This document shows positions 63,847 to 64,000 of a DNA stretch of 64,000 bases, in pieces (position 1 is the first letter of the stretch; the number at the start of each line of letters is the position of its first letter). Under the pieces are notes generated by a model. The model made no database searches. It saw only the letters and a program-made list of their open reading frames with translations, and was not told where the DNA came from. The stretch is from NCBI GenBank assembly GCA_019918135.1, contig WBZZ01002075.1, positions 1 through 64,000 of the forward strand, given 5' to 3'. The DNA is from Paulinella micropora (Eukaryota > Cercozoa > Imbricatea > Euglyphida > Paulinellidae). A program made the translations under genes and the position numbers.

Positions 63847-64000
63847 GTAGATAGATAGATAGATACATTCCATGCATACATTGCATACATACATACATAC
63901 ATACATATATACATACATTCTCACACGCATAAATGCATACATACATACATTCTGACATGCATACATACATACATACATGCATACATGCATAAATACATGA
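63725..64000 (+). repeat. (ATAC)n and (GATA)n microsatellites
   Basis: ATACATAC units with a GATA block at 63818–63863 and ATGC variants; runs to the window edge. Confidence 0.9.

Overview
This is nuclear DNA of a microbial eukaryote, most likely an alga or other protist. The evidence is GT–AG introns (many only about 50–60 bp, e.g. 54425–54475, 5477–5527, 36457–36506), very abundant di-, tri- and tetranucleotide microsatellites, degenerate Ty1/copia pieces, tRNA-derived SINEs, and several multi-exon transposase-like genes of a kind I associate (from memory, unchecked) with dinoflagellate, haptophyte and other algal genomes. The exact lineage cannot be fixed from the sequence. No rRNA, canonical tRNA gene, CRISPR array or bacterial operon was seen.

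Layout. 0–3.3 kb: two copia fragments (gag; reverse transcriptase) around a broken transposase fragment and a SAP-domain tail. 3.7–8.75 kb: reverse-strand hypothetical genes rich in Lys/Glu/Ser, with a large GAAA-type microsatellite. 8.8–10.2 kb: a duplicated non-coding block with paired E2F-like hairpins and TATA-like boxes. 10.2–14.86 kb: a SET-domain ORF running into a multi-exon transposase-like gene (gene A) whose exon phases can be followed; one of its introns holds a SINE. 15–18.5 kb: weak reverse-strand ORFs and GT-rich minisatellites. 18.6–28.95 kb: an intron-poor block with a Cys-rich small protein, F-box/LRR genes in a 3,456-bp direct tandem duplication, an unknown gene, and a GT32-like glycosyltransferase. 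29.3–35.2 kb: a CCCH gag-like gene, large ACAACT and AAGC microsatellites and reverse-strand hypotheticals. 35.2–38.05 kb: a second transposase-like gene with SAP and RanBP2-type zinc finger (gene E). 38.9–45.3 kb: a third transposase-like gene (gene B), embedded in seven copies of a 21-bp palindrome and followed by a run of perfect hairpins. 45.5–46.8 kb: decayed copia pol. 47.6–62.5 kb: a dense field of short retroposons in ATT microsatellites, forward-oriented left and reverse-oriented right of the window's best cellular gene, an AIG2-like/aldo-keto reductase fusion (53258–55455). 62.5–64 kb: GAA and ATAC-type microsatellites.

Two signals look most worth following. The first is the retroposon field: a tRNA-derived SINE (twenty full or partial copies) and at least four other short families end in the same kind of 3' module followed by (ATT)n, which suggests a SINE superfamily served by one retrotransposition machinery that inserts into ATT repeats. 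The second is the palindrome and hairpin system around gene B, including palindromes inside its introns. A third theme is that several otherwise convincing ORFs are broken only by single in-frame stops or homopolymer-length frameshifts. These may be decay, assembly error or recoding; the sequence alone cannot separate these.
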